From assembly GCA_012845835.1 (NCBI GenBank), contig JABAKD010000006.1, positions 434,001 to 498,000 of the forward strand: 64,000 bases of DNA. The letters are read 5' to 3'. The translations under genes were made by a program, and so were the position numbers. Each line of letters begins with the position of its first letter. The stretch's first letter is position 1. This document shows, piece after piece, positions 23,401 to 32,808 of the stretch. The stretch is from Undaria pinnatifida. Taxonomy: Eukaryota > Sar > Phaeophyceae > Laminariales > Alariaceae. A model generated the notes under the pieces. That model was not told the DNA's origin, searched no databases, and was given only the letters and a program-made list of their open reading frames with translations.

Positions 23401-25288
23401 TACAGAATAGCTAGAGATGGGGGGGTGCTCACCCATTTGAGAGAGGAGGCGGGACAACGGGGGAGCTACAGTGTGTACCATGGTCAATGCTTATGTCACC
23501 ATTTGCGGTGTCTTAACCCTTACGGTAGCGGTCCCTGTATAATGCCGGTTGAGTAATGCCGGTTGCCGTTACAGTGCCTGTGAAATCGAAGTGGTAGCAG
23601 CCGGAGTAGTGCCGGTTGCAGATATAGTGCCGGTTTTTGCGGCTAGCACATACCGGTGCTCTAGAGGGACCACTACTGTGTACTATTCATCTACTGCCCA
23701 GTACGTTGCAAGTGCTACCGGCATTCAACTCCTTGGGATACCGAGGCGTGTTTTGTACACCGTGTACAAGGATGCGAGGGTCCTTATCTATTGGAGAGGA
23801 GGTGGGACAACTGGTGAGCTGTTGGCTGCGAATTCGTGCCACTGTTATCGCTTAGACTCCGTGACACATGCCGTGTTCTTCAATATGACTATTTGCACAT
23901 AAAATTGCACACAAGTACTTTTCCAAGTAAGCCTCCCCTGGTGCACACAAGTACTTTTCCAAGTAAGCCTCCCCTGGTGACCATGCTTGCGGGGACGGTG
24001 GATAAGCGTAGCGAGCGACCTCCGATCGACGTTATCGCATCGACTTATCCCCTCCCCCGCCGCTACATCCCGAGTCTTCGCACGGCTGTGTGGTGCTGCG
24101 CGCGATGGGGGCGTCCGTCTCTCAGGTCATGACCTACAACCAGGCCAAGGCGTCAGTGGCCGCCGCTTCAACATTGCCCCCTGCGTCCGCTGTGTTCACT
24201 TCCATGTATCCCACCGGGTTCGTGGTCATACGACTACGTCTATGCATGAAATGAAAACGCCCTCTGTCTCGAAATGGGTCCGTGGCCGATGGCCACATGA
24301 CTAAGACAAGCAACAAATCAGTACCCGCCGCCCGCTTTCCCTCCCTCCGACGAAAACCTGACGTGCTCCGTACCAGCATTGTGCTGATGCGAGGGATTAC
24401 TACCGAGGCCATGTACGATAAGGAATGCACCCCCAACCCAATGGGTCCGCCCTCCCCCGCCGCCCCCCCCTCCCCAACCACCGCTCGCGTTTGGTCTGTG
24501 CGGACGACAGTGTTGCGTGCGATGGTAGTGTCCGTCTCGCAGATCGCGACGTATGACCAGGCCAAGACGTCGCTGGCTCCGTATGTACAAGGCTTCAAGC
24601 AGCACCTCGTGGGGGGGATGGTCTCTGCGCTGACTTTCACGACCGTGTCGATGCCCTTTGATACCGTCAAGACTAGAGTTCAGCAGGTGAGCTGTGGCGT
24701 TCGGGTTTTTTTCGCTCTTTTTTAATTTTTGGTCTCGTTTGTATGACAGTACAAGTCCGGTTAGAAGTAGCGGTACGGTGGCACTTGAAACGCCCTCTCT
24801 CCACCATGAAAAACCTGTACACTACAACCAAGTAAAACCGAACACCACCAGAAAATGTGTTCGTATAGAAGCTGGGTATCGACCGCTTACTGGGTCGAAC
24901 TCACAGCTTAGTATGCGTTTAATATTTTTGTATGTTGATCGTGCAAGTCTTACAGAAATTCCAACCAACTAGACTGCGAGAATTGTGTTTGTTCGTTCTG
25001 ACATCGTTCAACATCATCCGTCCGCGTGTATAACCCGCCCGTATCGCGTATCGCACGGTATATATACAACAGGAGAAATCCAGCAAGAAGCCGCGATACA
25101 GCGGCACTTTTAACGCGCTCGCCACCATCGCAAGGACGGAGAGCGTGGCCTCGCTCTGGACTGGCTTTCCCCCCTACCTCCTCGCCAAGGGCACCCTGAC
25201 GGTCATCCTGTTCCTCATCAAAGAGCAGTATACAGAGCTCGCCAAGTGGCTGTTTTCGGGGGGGTTGAAAACGTTGTTTTCCAAGTGA
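17466..25288 (+). CDS. SLC25A11: Mitochondrial 2-oxoglutarate/malate carrier (SLC25A11 type)
   Basis: Exchanges 2-oxoglutarate for malate across the mitochondrial inner membrane. Exons: 17466-17627, 19194-19314, 20341-20459, 21659-21776, 24511-24686 and 25073-25288. All junctions are GT-AG and in phase, giving 303 residues plus a short missing N-terminus (the family is about 314). All three carrier signatures are visible: PVDLVKTRMQL (exon 1), PIEVCLVRMQ (exon 3) and PFDTVKTRVQQ (exon 5). ADGKLPKDQQRGYRGVF and GILTYWRG in exon 4 match the oxoglutarate carrier (ADGRLPxDQRRGYKNVF) better than dicarboxylate carriers. GLSAALARQASYTTLRLGLY in exon 2 matches GLSAGLLRQATYTTTRLGIY. The protein ends in a lysine-containing tail TLFSK. 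The introns hold many degenerate copies of these exons. Confidence 0.93.
18208..18305 (+). pseudogene. Ghost copy a of carrier exon 2
   Basis: AAAATGAGGGTGTTTCCGCC, CTGTACACTGGACTGTCA and TAGCTCGCTTAGCATGGTAC parallel exon 2 (KNEGVLALYSGLSAALARQASY). It has an AG just before the match but small indels disrupt the frame. Confidence 0.7.
18762..18842 (+). pseudogene. Ghost copy b of carrier exon 2
   Basis: TTCTCAGGTATAAAACGAAG followed by TCTGTCAGCAGCAGTATCTC and CGCCAGGCATCCTACGCCAT. The pyrimidine tract and CAG/GT acceptor of the real exon are kept, but the coding part is rearranged. A long ACA/ACT repeat starts directly after it. Confidence 0.75.
18858..19168. repeat. (ACA/ACT)n trinucleotide array
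   Basis: About 310 bp of ACAACTACAACT-type repeat in the intron right before the acceptor of exon 2, between ghost copy b and the real exon. The open frames across it (poly-Thr / poly-Val) are artefacts of the repeat. Confidence 0.9.
19440..19745 (+). mobile_element. SINE-like body, second copy
   Basis: Matches 7590-7850 in inverse orientation: GCGCAAGAGCGTGAGCTCGC, AATCGACGTGCATGAAC, CACCTGTGACCATGACC, ending in A12. No tRNA-like head seen, so it is probably 5'-truncated. Confidence 0.5.
20830..20995. repeat. Intronic repeat paired with 22610-22760
   Basis: Both have a T/C-rich start, then CTCCCC-ACTACGGC and a TTGCGAGAAGAC-like core. They lie on either side of exon 4 of the carrier gene. 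Function unknown. Confidence 0.5.
21145..21215 (+). pseudogene. Ghost copy of the 5' end of carrier exon 4
   Basis: CTCCGTTTCGACCGGATTTA then GGCAGGCAGAAAGC and CGAAGCACCAGCAGCG copy the acceptor and first 45 bases of exon 4 at 21640-21700. The acceptor has changed from TTCAG to TTTAG. Confidence 0.8.
21300..21618. repeat. (AACCC)n pentanucleotide array
   Basis: About 55-60 copies of CCCAA on the plus strand, very uniform from 21340, drifting to CCCGA at the right end. It sits between the ghost and the real 5' end of exon 4, so it appears to have expanded inside a tandem duplication. It is not the TTAGGG telomere repeat. Confidence 0.95.
21985..22031. repeat. (AAAC)n microsatellite
   Basis: About eleven copies of CAAA in the intron after carrier exon 4. 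Confidence 0.9.
22729..22822. repeat. 47-bp tandem duplication
   Basis: TCAGCCGCTACTTCCCTCGT through GAATCGCGCCTACCCA, two perfect copies: recent. Located in carrier intron 4. Confidence 0.85.
22930..23270 (+). mobile_element. Possible SINE-like copy with tRNA-like head
   Basis: GGTGGTTATCCTCGAACA followed by AGGGTTCAAATCTCGG looks like A and B boxes, as in the 7.9 kb element. The downstream part shares only scattered words (CGACGAGG, GGCGCGCAC). Low similarity, tentative. Confidence 0.35.
23362..23465 (+). pseudogene. Ghost copy c of carrier exon 4 (3' part)
   Basis: GGTACCGAGGCGTGTTTCGT, AGAATAGCTAGAGATGGGGG and GAGGAGGCGGGACAAC copy GYRGVFHALYRIAMDEGILTYWRGGG with shortening. The donor is changed to GGGGGAGCT. 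Confidence 0.75.
23715..23822 (+). pseudogene. Ghost copy d of carrier exon 4 (3' part), donor kept
   Basis: TACCGAGGCGTGTTTTGTAC, ACAAGGATGCGAGGGTCCTT and TGGAGAGGAGGTGGGACAAC, then TG/GTGAGCT. The end reads VLIYWRGGGTTG, identical in sense to the real ILTYWRGGGTTG. About 65% of the exon remains and there is no clear acceptor. Flanking sequence resembles copy c. Confidence 0.75.
23909..23979. repeat. 36-bp tandem duplication
   Basis: GCACACAAGTACTTTTCCAA through GCCTCCCCTGGT, two perfect copies, in carrier intron 4. Confidence 0.85.
24078..24172 (+). pseudogene. Ghost copy of carrier exon 5 (5' half)
   Basis: Reads VLRAMGASVSQVMTYNQAKA, against VLRAMVVSVSQIATYDQAKT in the real exon at 24511-24580. 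The coding sense is well kept, but the acceptor CAG is replaced by CTGTG, so splicing at the same place looks unlikely. Confidence 0.8.
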
Positions 25289-25329
25289 TCTCTTGATTAT
25301 ATTAGGGCCGCGCCGTGAGAACGTTCTGG

Positions 25330-25540
25330 GAATATTACCCGTTCCATGAGAAATTTCCGGCAATATATTTTTTTGTTTTTTTGGGGCGCAGTGGAATGTC
25401 TTAGGGTTGTTGACCTCGCGAAGGGCACCCTTGACGTCATCCTGTTCCTCACCAAGAGAGCATTACACGGAGCTCGCCAAGTGGCTGCTCTCTTGGGGTG
25501 GATTGAAAACGCTGTTTCCCAAGTGATGTATCTGTCTTGT
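25330..25540 (+). pseudogene. Copy of the terminal carrier exon downstream of the gene
   Basis: GAAGGGCACCC-TTGACGTCAT to CCAAGTGATG reproduces the last 40 codons of exon 6 (AKGTLTVILFLIKE..ELAKW..GLKTLFPK), including the stop context. A one-base insertion after CCAAGAGAG breaks the frame. It starts 40 bp after the real stop, so it is a tandem duplicate of the gene end. Confidence 0.8.
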
Positions 25541-26360
25541 TTGATGATGCTGGTGCGTGAGAATTTTCGGAGAAAAAGATTAGTTGCTGTTCCGTGATGA
25601 CTTTCTAGGGTTGATGTGGTACGTGTCCCTTCTTGAAGTTCCTCAAAGGGGGGAGTTGGGGGGGTCGGATAACGTGAGGGAGTGGGGAGGGGGATGGGGT
25701 ATGCTGGGGGGAGGGGAGCTGATTGTCGAGTCCTGTCTTGCCGTCTCTCTAGGCGGAAATTGGTGGAACTGAACAATGACGAGTTGCCGCGCCCTTTTTT
25801 ACCATGTCACCCGCTAGTTAGGGGAAAACTACTTGGAATTTCAGTAGGAAAAAAAGCATGCATTAGTACAAAAGGAAAGAGTCGTGCCAAGTGCCTGATA
25901 CTGTCCCGGTAGGTGGTTGTTCGTAATTGTTACCTGACCACTACCACTGTCCGGAAATATAAGCATCATTTGGATATTATTATTGAGACATAATGTTTGT
26001 TACATTTCCGGACATATTGGTTCTGTTGATGAACCCCGTGTTGGGTGGAGAGTTGCATTCGGTCTTCGTAGGGTGGTGTGTTTTTCGTGTTGTGGCAGCT
26101 CGGGCAGATGGGGCTACAGTGGGCGGTGAGAGTGGACGGGTAGCCGTAGCGGACGATCGCGAGTCTTGGCTGTAATTCTGTAGTGCCCTGGTGATGATGC
26201 AGGTCGAGGGTTGACGGTTCTCTTGGCCCTTGACGGATAGACGTCAAGGAGCTCCTGGAACTTTAGCTGGTATATCAAGTCTATATGACGTCTTGACGGG
26301 ACGAAACTAGGCCGTCAAGCAGCATCTTTGACGCGGGTGCTGTTGTTTTTTTCCGGCATG
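25541..26360. other. Downstream of the carrier gene, no gene recognised
   Basis: Includes a G-rich stretch (25640-25725) and GACGTCTTGACGGG-like words related to 20515-20640. No coding support. Confidence 0.5.
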
Positions 26361-26365
26361 TTCGT

Positions 26366-26565
26366 GGTCCAGCGTTAGTGCGGGGTCCCCATGTAGTGCG
26401 GGGCCCCCATTTAGTGCGGGTTCCCCATGTAGTGCGGGGTCCCCATGTAGTGCGGGGTCCCCATGTAGTGCGGGGTCCCCATTTAGTGCGGGGTCCCCAT
26501 TTAGTGCGGGGTCCCTATTTCGTGCGGTGCCGTGTAGTGCGGGGTCCCTATTTAGTGCGGTGAGA
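26366..26565. repeat. 18-bp minisatellite
   Basis: Unit GTAGTGCGGGGTCCCCAT, about eleven copies with variants TTAGTGCGG and CCCTATTTCGTGC towards the right. The frame reading RGPHVVRGPHLVR is produced by the repeat only. Confidence 0.9.
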
Positions 26566-26933
26566 AGTGCTTGTCCCGGCTTCTTGCTACAGAGATACGT
26601 ACTACCCTGCCCTAGTACGGTGAAAATAGCTTTTCACGGCCTCGTCCTGTCGAGAACCGCACTATCCTGGTATACTGTACTTCCGGCTCCCGGTGTAGCT
26701 CGGGGATTGTCGTTTGGAAAGGCAGTGCCCTATACGGGGACCACGGCTGTAGTGCTACTGCTGGCAGTTGTCTTGTTCGCCTTGTTTGCCTTGTTTGTGT
26801 TGTTTGTTTACTCTGAAACCGTTTTTTTTATTACTAAGGGGGTAGCTCTGAAAAGCCAGTGTACCATACCGGTTCGTATGCATTTGTAACATACTGGATG
26901 TAGGTAATAGACTCTTAATTTGTATATCTGTAC

Positions 26934-26983
26934 AATGGTACCAGCATGGTACCAGCATGGTACCAGCATGGTACCAGGTTGTG
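26934..26983. repeat. 13-bp tandem repeat
   Basis: ATGGTACCAGC repeated four times (two further bases alternate). Confidence 0.85.
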
Positions 26984-27277
26984 AAATCCAAGTTGCGAAA
27001 TACCAGGGCATGTGGTATCATACTTTCAGTGTTGCAGCGTTTGATAGTGCGAGTTCTCGACAAGACAATCGACAAGCATGAACGAGCTAGCGATCGAATG
27101 TCGATGTCGTGCTTGCTCTTATCGTTTTATGAACGTTGAAAGGACGCCTAAGCTGTGTGATTGAGAATTTCGCTGAAATTCGTCTTGGCAAGCTGCGTGT
27201 TATAAATCGATCGCGCGTGCTGTGGGGTGGGTGTGTCCTCATGGTAGGAAATGCAGCGCGTGTTGAAGAAGTGGCTG

Positions 27278-27640
27278 TGTGGGGGACTCATGTGTTGCCT
27301 GCGTTAGTCATTTGACCATTGACCACGCATTCATTTCGAGGTGAAGCACCGTTCCTCATCCTAGTTTTAGAGACGCTTGGCTTGGTGGGGGAGACAATGC
27401 ACTAATTTCATGCATATTAGCCGTAAACTTAAGACCATAGACCCTCGCATCCCAGCAATCCGGGACGGAGCACGTCAAGTTTTCCCCGACCCGGCAGATA
27501 TCGCGTGCACCAAGCGCGAATAGCCGTGAGGTGTTCGGCGAGTCGCATGAAGGGTTCACGAGCTGCATCCTTCCAAGAGAACCGCTTGCGAAGCGGACTT
27601 CCGCACCTTGTGCGCTACTTTATGGCATGTGGAGATATCA
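27278..27640. repeat. Dispersed repeat family A, copy 4 (long)
   Basis: Shares with copy 1 the order ACTCATGTGTTGCCTGC, CATTTGACCATTGACCACGC, GGGACGGAGCACGTC, CACCAAGCGC, GCGAGTCGCATGAAGGG and CGCACCTTGTGCG. Confidence 0.8.
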
Positions 27641-30040
27641 ACCTCGAATGATTATGGTTGCTTTTGCTGTGGCCACTGTCAGAGACAGCAATGGGGATAC
27701 TATTATAAACCTAAGTAACTGTTTCGTGGGTGCCTTGCCATTTCCACACTACGTGATGCCATCTCCGTTCGGCGGAGTAAAGGTTTCCGCTCCGCACAAT
27801 ATGGTTGGCGGGGCGAGCTAGCGAGATATGGGCGATGGCGTCATATGTAGGAAGTAGTTGCTGTTGATGTTCAGTATTGCTACATTTTCGCGGATGACCA
27901 AGCCTAGTGGAGCTAAAAATTGTTGTCATCAGGAGACATCTTGCGTACATCCTCGGCTATCATGGCTGGATCGATGTGGACATTTTGCAGTCGTGATGGC
28001 CGTGATGTTACACGTATTCGTATCTCTTACCGTCGCACGTAACGTCTGTTTCAGGTGGTGAGTGACCAACCATTTCAGACTCATCTCACAGTGGTAGGGG
28101 TTGCCGTTGTAAGATTGGGCCAAAACGTCTCTGGGCGATACTACCGGTTAGTGAAGTAATTTCACGAGTACTGGACAGATGTTGCTTTAGGACTACCTCA
28201 AGGCATAGAAGCTTGGTCGGGTTGTGCGAACGAATGCCTTCGAAGTCATGTAGTATCGGGTGAGATACTGAGTTCCTCATGTGAGGACCTCAGGGACTTT
28301 CTGATGCACCCTCACCGTACCGTGGGATGGCTCCAACCATAGTGCGTAGCGTTGGAGCTATCGTGCAAGCAGTGCAACCATAGGAACGGATGTGATTGAG
28401 GCCGTCGTACGCATTCGCAGTTCTTCACGTCTCACATAGATCGTCTCCGATTACCACCAGAGGTAACGGAGCTTCGAGTTGTTGCTATCAGGGGACATCC
28501 CGGGTACGCCCCCACGTTTCTTAGGTGGGTGGGTGGATATGATTTTGTGCTGCAGCCGCCACGATAGGTGGATGTGAACAAACGATCTTGGGCCGTCATA
28601 TTTCCAAGGAATGATGGATATAGGCACAGACCGGGCTATAAGGCTGAAGATTGACATTTTTTAAGTTTTTCGTTTCATGTCGTTTCGTCTTTTTATTCTA
28701 TTTTATGATGATATTAATGAAAATGGAGCAGGTTTTGCTTAAAAACCTGACCGACGAGCAGTGCGGCGGTACGGGTGGTACTTTCGCACTCGACCGTTTG
28801 TCATCGACTGGGCTCTGTGGGATATGTAGAGCTACCGCTTATATCTGGGTCACGTTCAGGTTCAGTTTGTACCACTTTCACTCTCCGCGATTGTAAATTA
28901 TTGTTCGAAACTAGTGCAATGGAACTTATTATGCTGCTTAAGATGTGCTTGAACGGGAACACACGTCCAAAAATAATCGTCTGGGAGACTCCAAGCTGAG
29001 CCTGGAGAATGTTTTGACCAGATGTTTATTTTACCATTCCGTTAGGGTGTCCAAATCGCCCCTTTAAACTCGTCCCGTTGGAGTCCCGATAGAATCCACG
29101 GACGTCGTTGTTCTGTATCCTAAAAAGAGGAATCAATATGTAAAAACGCGCGGCCCAAGTATCACGCAGCGTGCTAGCTTGAAGATCGACCTCTCAAAAT
29201 GGTCGAGCTCCAAGCTGAGGTACTTCAAGTTGTTGTACCTGTCATAACATTCTGCTACAGGGCTTGGGCCGAAAAAGGTATCTATCAGACCAATACCAAC
29301 AGTGGTCCCCCTATGGCGCCAACATGTGCCAGCCGACAATAGCGGTACTGTAGCGGCAACCGGCACTACTCCGCATACCGCCACTACTGGTGGTTTCCAT
29401 CCTTTTCATGCGATTTCACAGGCACTATTGCAGGCAATCGGCACAATAGCGGGACCACTACTGTACTCCAAAAGTGTTTGCGTTATTTCGTCCGCTCGTT
29501 CGTATCCACTTTAGTTCATATGCAGGGGGGCCCGCTGCAATGTCATACCGTTCCGCAGCAGAGAGGACTCATTGGTCCCAAGCTTTGCGAACAAATCTAC
29601 GCCGCATTGTTACAACAGTTATTTTTAGTTCCACTTCTGGATATTCTCTGTCCCGGCCACTGGTCCGACGCAGAGCATGTCCTCCATTAGCCGCTCCGTC
29701 ACCGTGCTTCCCTCCACGAAGTTTCAGTTCGCTTGGCGGCGGTTGTGTGCCATTATGTGATTTAGTCGACAACGGCGTGCTCTCGCGGAAGCTATGTCGC
29801 TCTCTAACGATCTTAGACGGGGCTGTGAATGTACTAGCCAGGCTTCCAATTTCGACTCCAGAGCCTTGCAAAAGATACCCCGGGCCAATCACCCAAGGGT
29901 GCAACAGCAGAGAAAGTTATGTTGAAATGCGTCGCTGATAGTATTTTCGCACCTTCCATCGTAAAATATAATCGAAATGCCTACCATGTGGGAAACCCAT
30001 CGGACCAAATATAGCGCTAGGCTCCGGGGTCGACGTCTAC
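27641..30040. other. Intergenic, no gene recognised
   Basis: No frame resembles a known protein and no splice pattern with homology is visible. The undetected 3' exons of the exonuclease gene (minus strand) could lie in this region or up to 32.8 kb. Confidence 0.4.
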
Positions 30041-31220
30041 CTGTGTGCCATGTTACGAGGCCTTCCATTCAAATACAAACCCTCACCCTCACAAATGCCT
30101 GGAGTATCCGGCAGACGGCATCGACGAAGAAGCGGAGGGGTGCGTGCTAAGGATAATGGCCACCTGTATGTCACGGCACGAGACCTCCCATTACACAAAA
30201 ACTAACCCCATCTCCCTCTCTAAACCAAAGCATAACTCTAAACTTGCGAACATTGAGAATAGCCGGCAGTCGGCGTCGGCAAGGAAGAGGCGGGGGGGGG
30301 GGGCTAAGCTTCGGGGCCAATAACCACCTGCATGTCATGGCACAAAGCCTCTCATCCAAACAACCCAAAATCTACCCCCCCCACCCCACCCTGACTCTAG
30401 CCGCCACCAGCAAACACTCAGAGTATCCTGCAGTCGGCGCCGGCCGAGAAGCTGGGGGTGAGTGAGGGCTAACCCCCGGAGCCGACATCCACTTGCAAGT
30501 CAGCGCAGAAAACCCCTCATTCAAGTAAAAACCCCACCCTCGCGCTAACCCCCTTCCGCACCCCAGCCCCGACCCGAACCCTAACATGCAACACCGAGAG
30601 TGTCCGGCAGTCGGTGCCGGTGCTGCAGCAGGGGTGGGAAATAAACTGTGGGACCAATGTCCACATACGTGTTATGGCACGAAGCATACCATGAAAATAA
30701 CCCATACCCTCGCCCAAACCTTTATTCTACCTCTATCCAGCAAACACTGGGAGCATTCAGCAGTCGGCGCCGGCGGGCGGTGGTTTCTAAGCCCGGGGGC
30801 GATGTCCACCTACCTGTCACGGCACGAGGCCTCCCATTGACACAACCTTAACCATATCCCGTTCCCTCACCCCAACCCTCACCCTCACCCTAAAGCTGAC
30901 CCAAACCCTAACCTGTCAATAATGAGACTATCCGGCAGTCGGCGCCGGTGACAAAGCGGAGGGTGGGCGCTAAGCCCCGAGTCCGATGGCCACCGGCGGC
31001 GTAAGGGGTCTGATTGAACGTTCAAATAACCCCAGCCCCTTCCTCACCCATACCTTCGCCATAACTCTCACTCTAATAAAACGAGCGAACTTTGAAGAGC
31101 GTCCGGCAGTCGGTGCCAGCGGCGAAGCGGGAGGTGGGGGCTAAGCCCCGGGGCCGGTGCCCATCGGCGAGTCACAGCACGAGTCATCCCGCAAAGGAAA
31201 GGCTAACCCTTACCCCCTCC
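30040..31220. repeat. Satellite-like array, seven diverged units of about 155-175 bp
   Basis: The marker CGGCAGTCGGCGCCGG occurs at about 30109, 30263, 30431, 30605, 30758, 30932 and 31105. Each is followed by a TAAGCCCCGGGGCC block, a GTCACGGCACGAGGCCT block and a CCTCACCCTAACCC block. Partial unit near 31595. No coding. Confidence 0.85.
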
Positions 31221-31894
31221 TTCACCCTACCCCTCAACAAACCCCGTTATATCTACAAAACCCCTCCCTATGATAGGGGCAATCCCAAGCTAGGGGTGCA
31301 GCAGAAGTTTCTAAGAATTTTCTGAGCTCTAACATGAGGAGCTCAATATTTCACCCAAAATATGACCTCGAAGACATTCGCGCGCGTAACCAGAGCAACA
31401 TTTTACGCGACAGTCTCAAGACAAACATACTCGTGAAATTATCATACCAACCGATGGCTCCCCGCTTGATGAGCTCAACCGGTCAGAAACGTTGGGACTA
31501 AAATAAAAGTGCAACCGCTACGGTGGGATGGCTCCTGCACTAATTCCAAGTAAGTAACCCCCCAAACGGGGTGAAGGCGTAAAACCCTAACCAGCGAACA
31601 ATGTTGACGCCGGCGAAGCGGGGGGGTACCTTTAGCCCCTCTAGAAAAGTCCTTAGAACCAGTATAAGGTTAAATTACTGGGAATAAGTGTAGTGTGCTA
31701 CTGCAAAACCGACTTTATTCAACTCTAATTTTTGGTATTAATAGTCCATGTTCCCAAACGCGTGGGTACCGTTCTGAAAGGGCTATGGCTGAGGTCTAAA
31801 GTCTACCGCCGGTGTTGCAAGGGGCTTGGTCAAGCCTTCTTGGATCATTCTCAGCGGTGCGGTGAATCCTAGCGCTTTCATTACCCCTTCTGCT

Positions 31895-32345
31895 TCGGGG
31901 CACACCCCTCGGTACAGAAAATGCGAGGATGAGAGGGAGTCCATCCCAGGTAGCGGCACCTATGGGGTTTCAAACGGAGGGCGTGTTTGCGGCGGCGCAC
32001 GGGAGGGGGGCGGGGATAAGATAACCCATGTTGGACATATAAGACGGTTGGAGAAAAATACTTGGAATTACTAAGGGGTATAACGTTTTAACTCTTCAGA
32101 ATGATACTCAGCAGCTTTGCGGGGGAAAATACTTGAGTTCAGAGTTGGATCGTTTTCGCATTAGTCCAAGGGTTCATTTTCACTTCGTAGAGGGTTCGGG
32201 TTTTGACAAAAACCCCGTTTCGGGACATACTCCGCGGTACACAAAATGCGAGGGTGTTAGGAATTGCATCCCTGGTAGCAACACCGGTGAGGTTTCGCAC
32301 AAAAGGCGTGTTAGTTGCGCCGCATGGGGGGGGTTCGTCGAGCAT
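31895..32345. repeat. Direct duplication of about 115 bp
   Basis: 31895-32015 and 32218-32340 share CGGTACAGAAAATGCGAGG, CATCCCAGGTAGC, GGGGTTTC and GGCGTGTT with about 75% identity by eye. Confidence 0.65.
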
Positions 32346-32594
32346 TTTGTCGAGCAAAACGAGCGGAAAAGTCGGGGGGGGGGGGTATGTGCTTGTAGCA
32401 ACTTGGTTTATGCTCCTTGTCCAGGACACAGCATGTCGCGTAGAAATTAGAAAAAACAAAAGGATTTGCACGATTGATTCTTACGGTGCGCGATATTTTT
32501 TCATCCAACCACACCGCGCCGTAGGATTTTAAACACTTGATCGCACAGCATCGCATACAAATCCAATACCACGATTTCGCATCGCCCCGCACCG

Positions 32595-32712
32595 CACCGT
32601 GCGATCCTGGAAACTAAAATCCGCGCTGCACCGCACCGCACCGCACGGCACGGCACCGCACCCCACCCCACCGCACGTCACCCAACCGCACCGCACCGCA
32701 CCGCATCGTCGG
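32595..32712. repeat. (ACCGC)n-type tract
   Basis: CCGCACCGCACCGCACGGCA repeat, just downstream (minus strand sense) of exonuclease exon 7; related to 8975-9045. Confidence 0.85.
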
Positions 32713-32808
32713 ATTCTGCCAATAGAAAACTCAAACTTGCATTGCGGTTCGGTTCTACAACTTGAAACGCTTAGGAAAAATAGCAGAAACATACAGACAC
32801 AGTCGCAC

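Noticed and set aside
28640-29000. Short frames with hydrophobic starts
   Set aside because: No family resemblance and no codon bias; left as noncoding.
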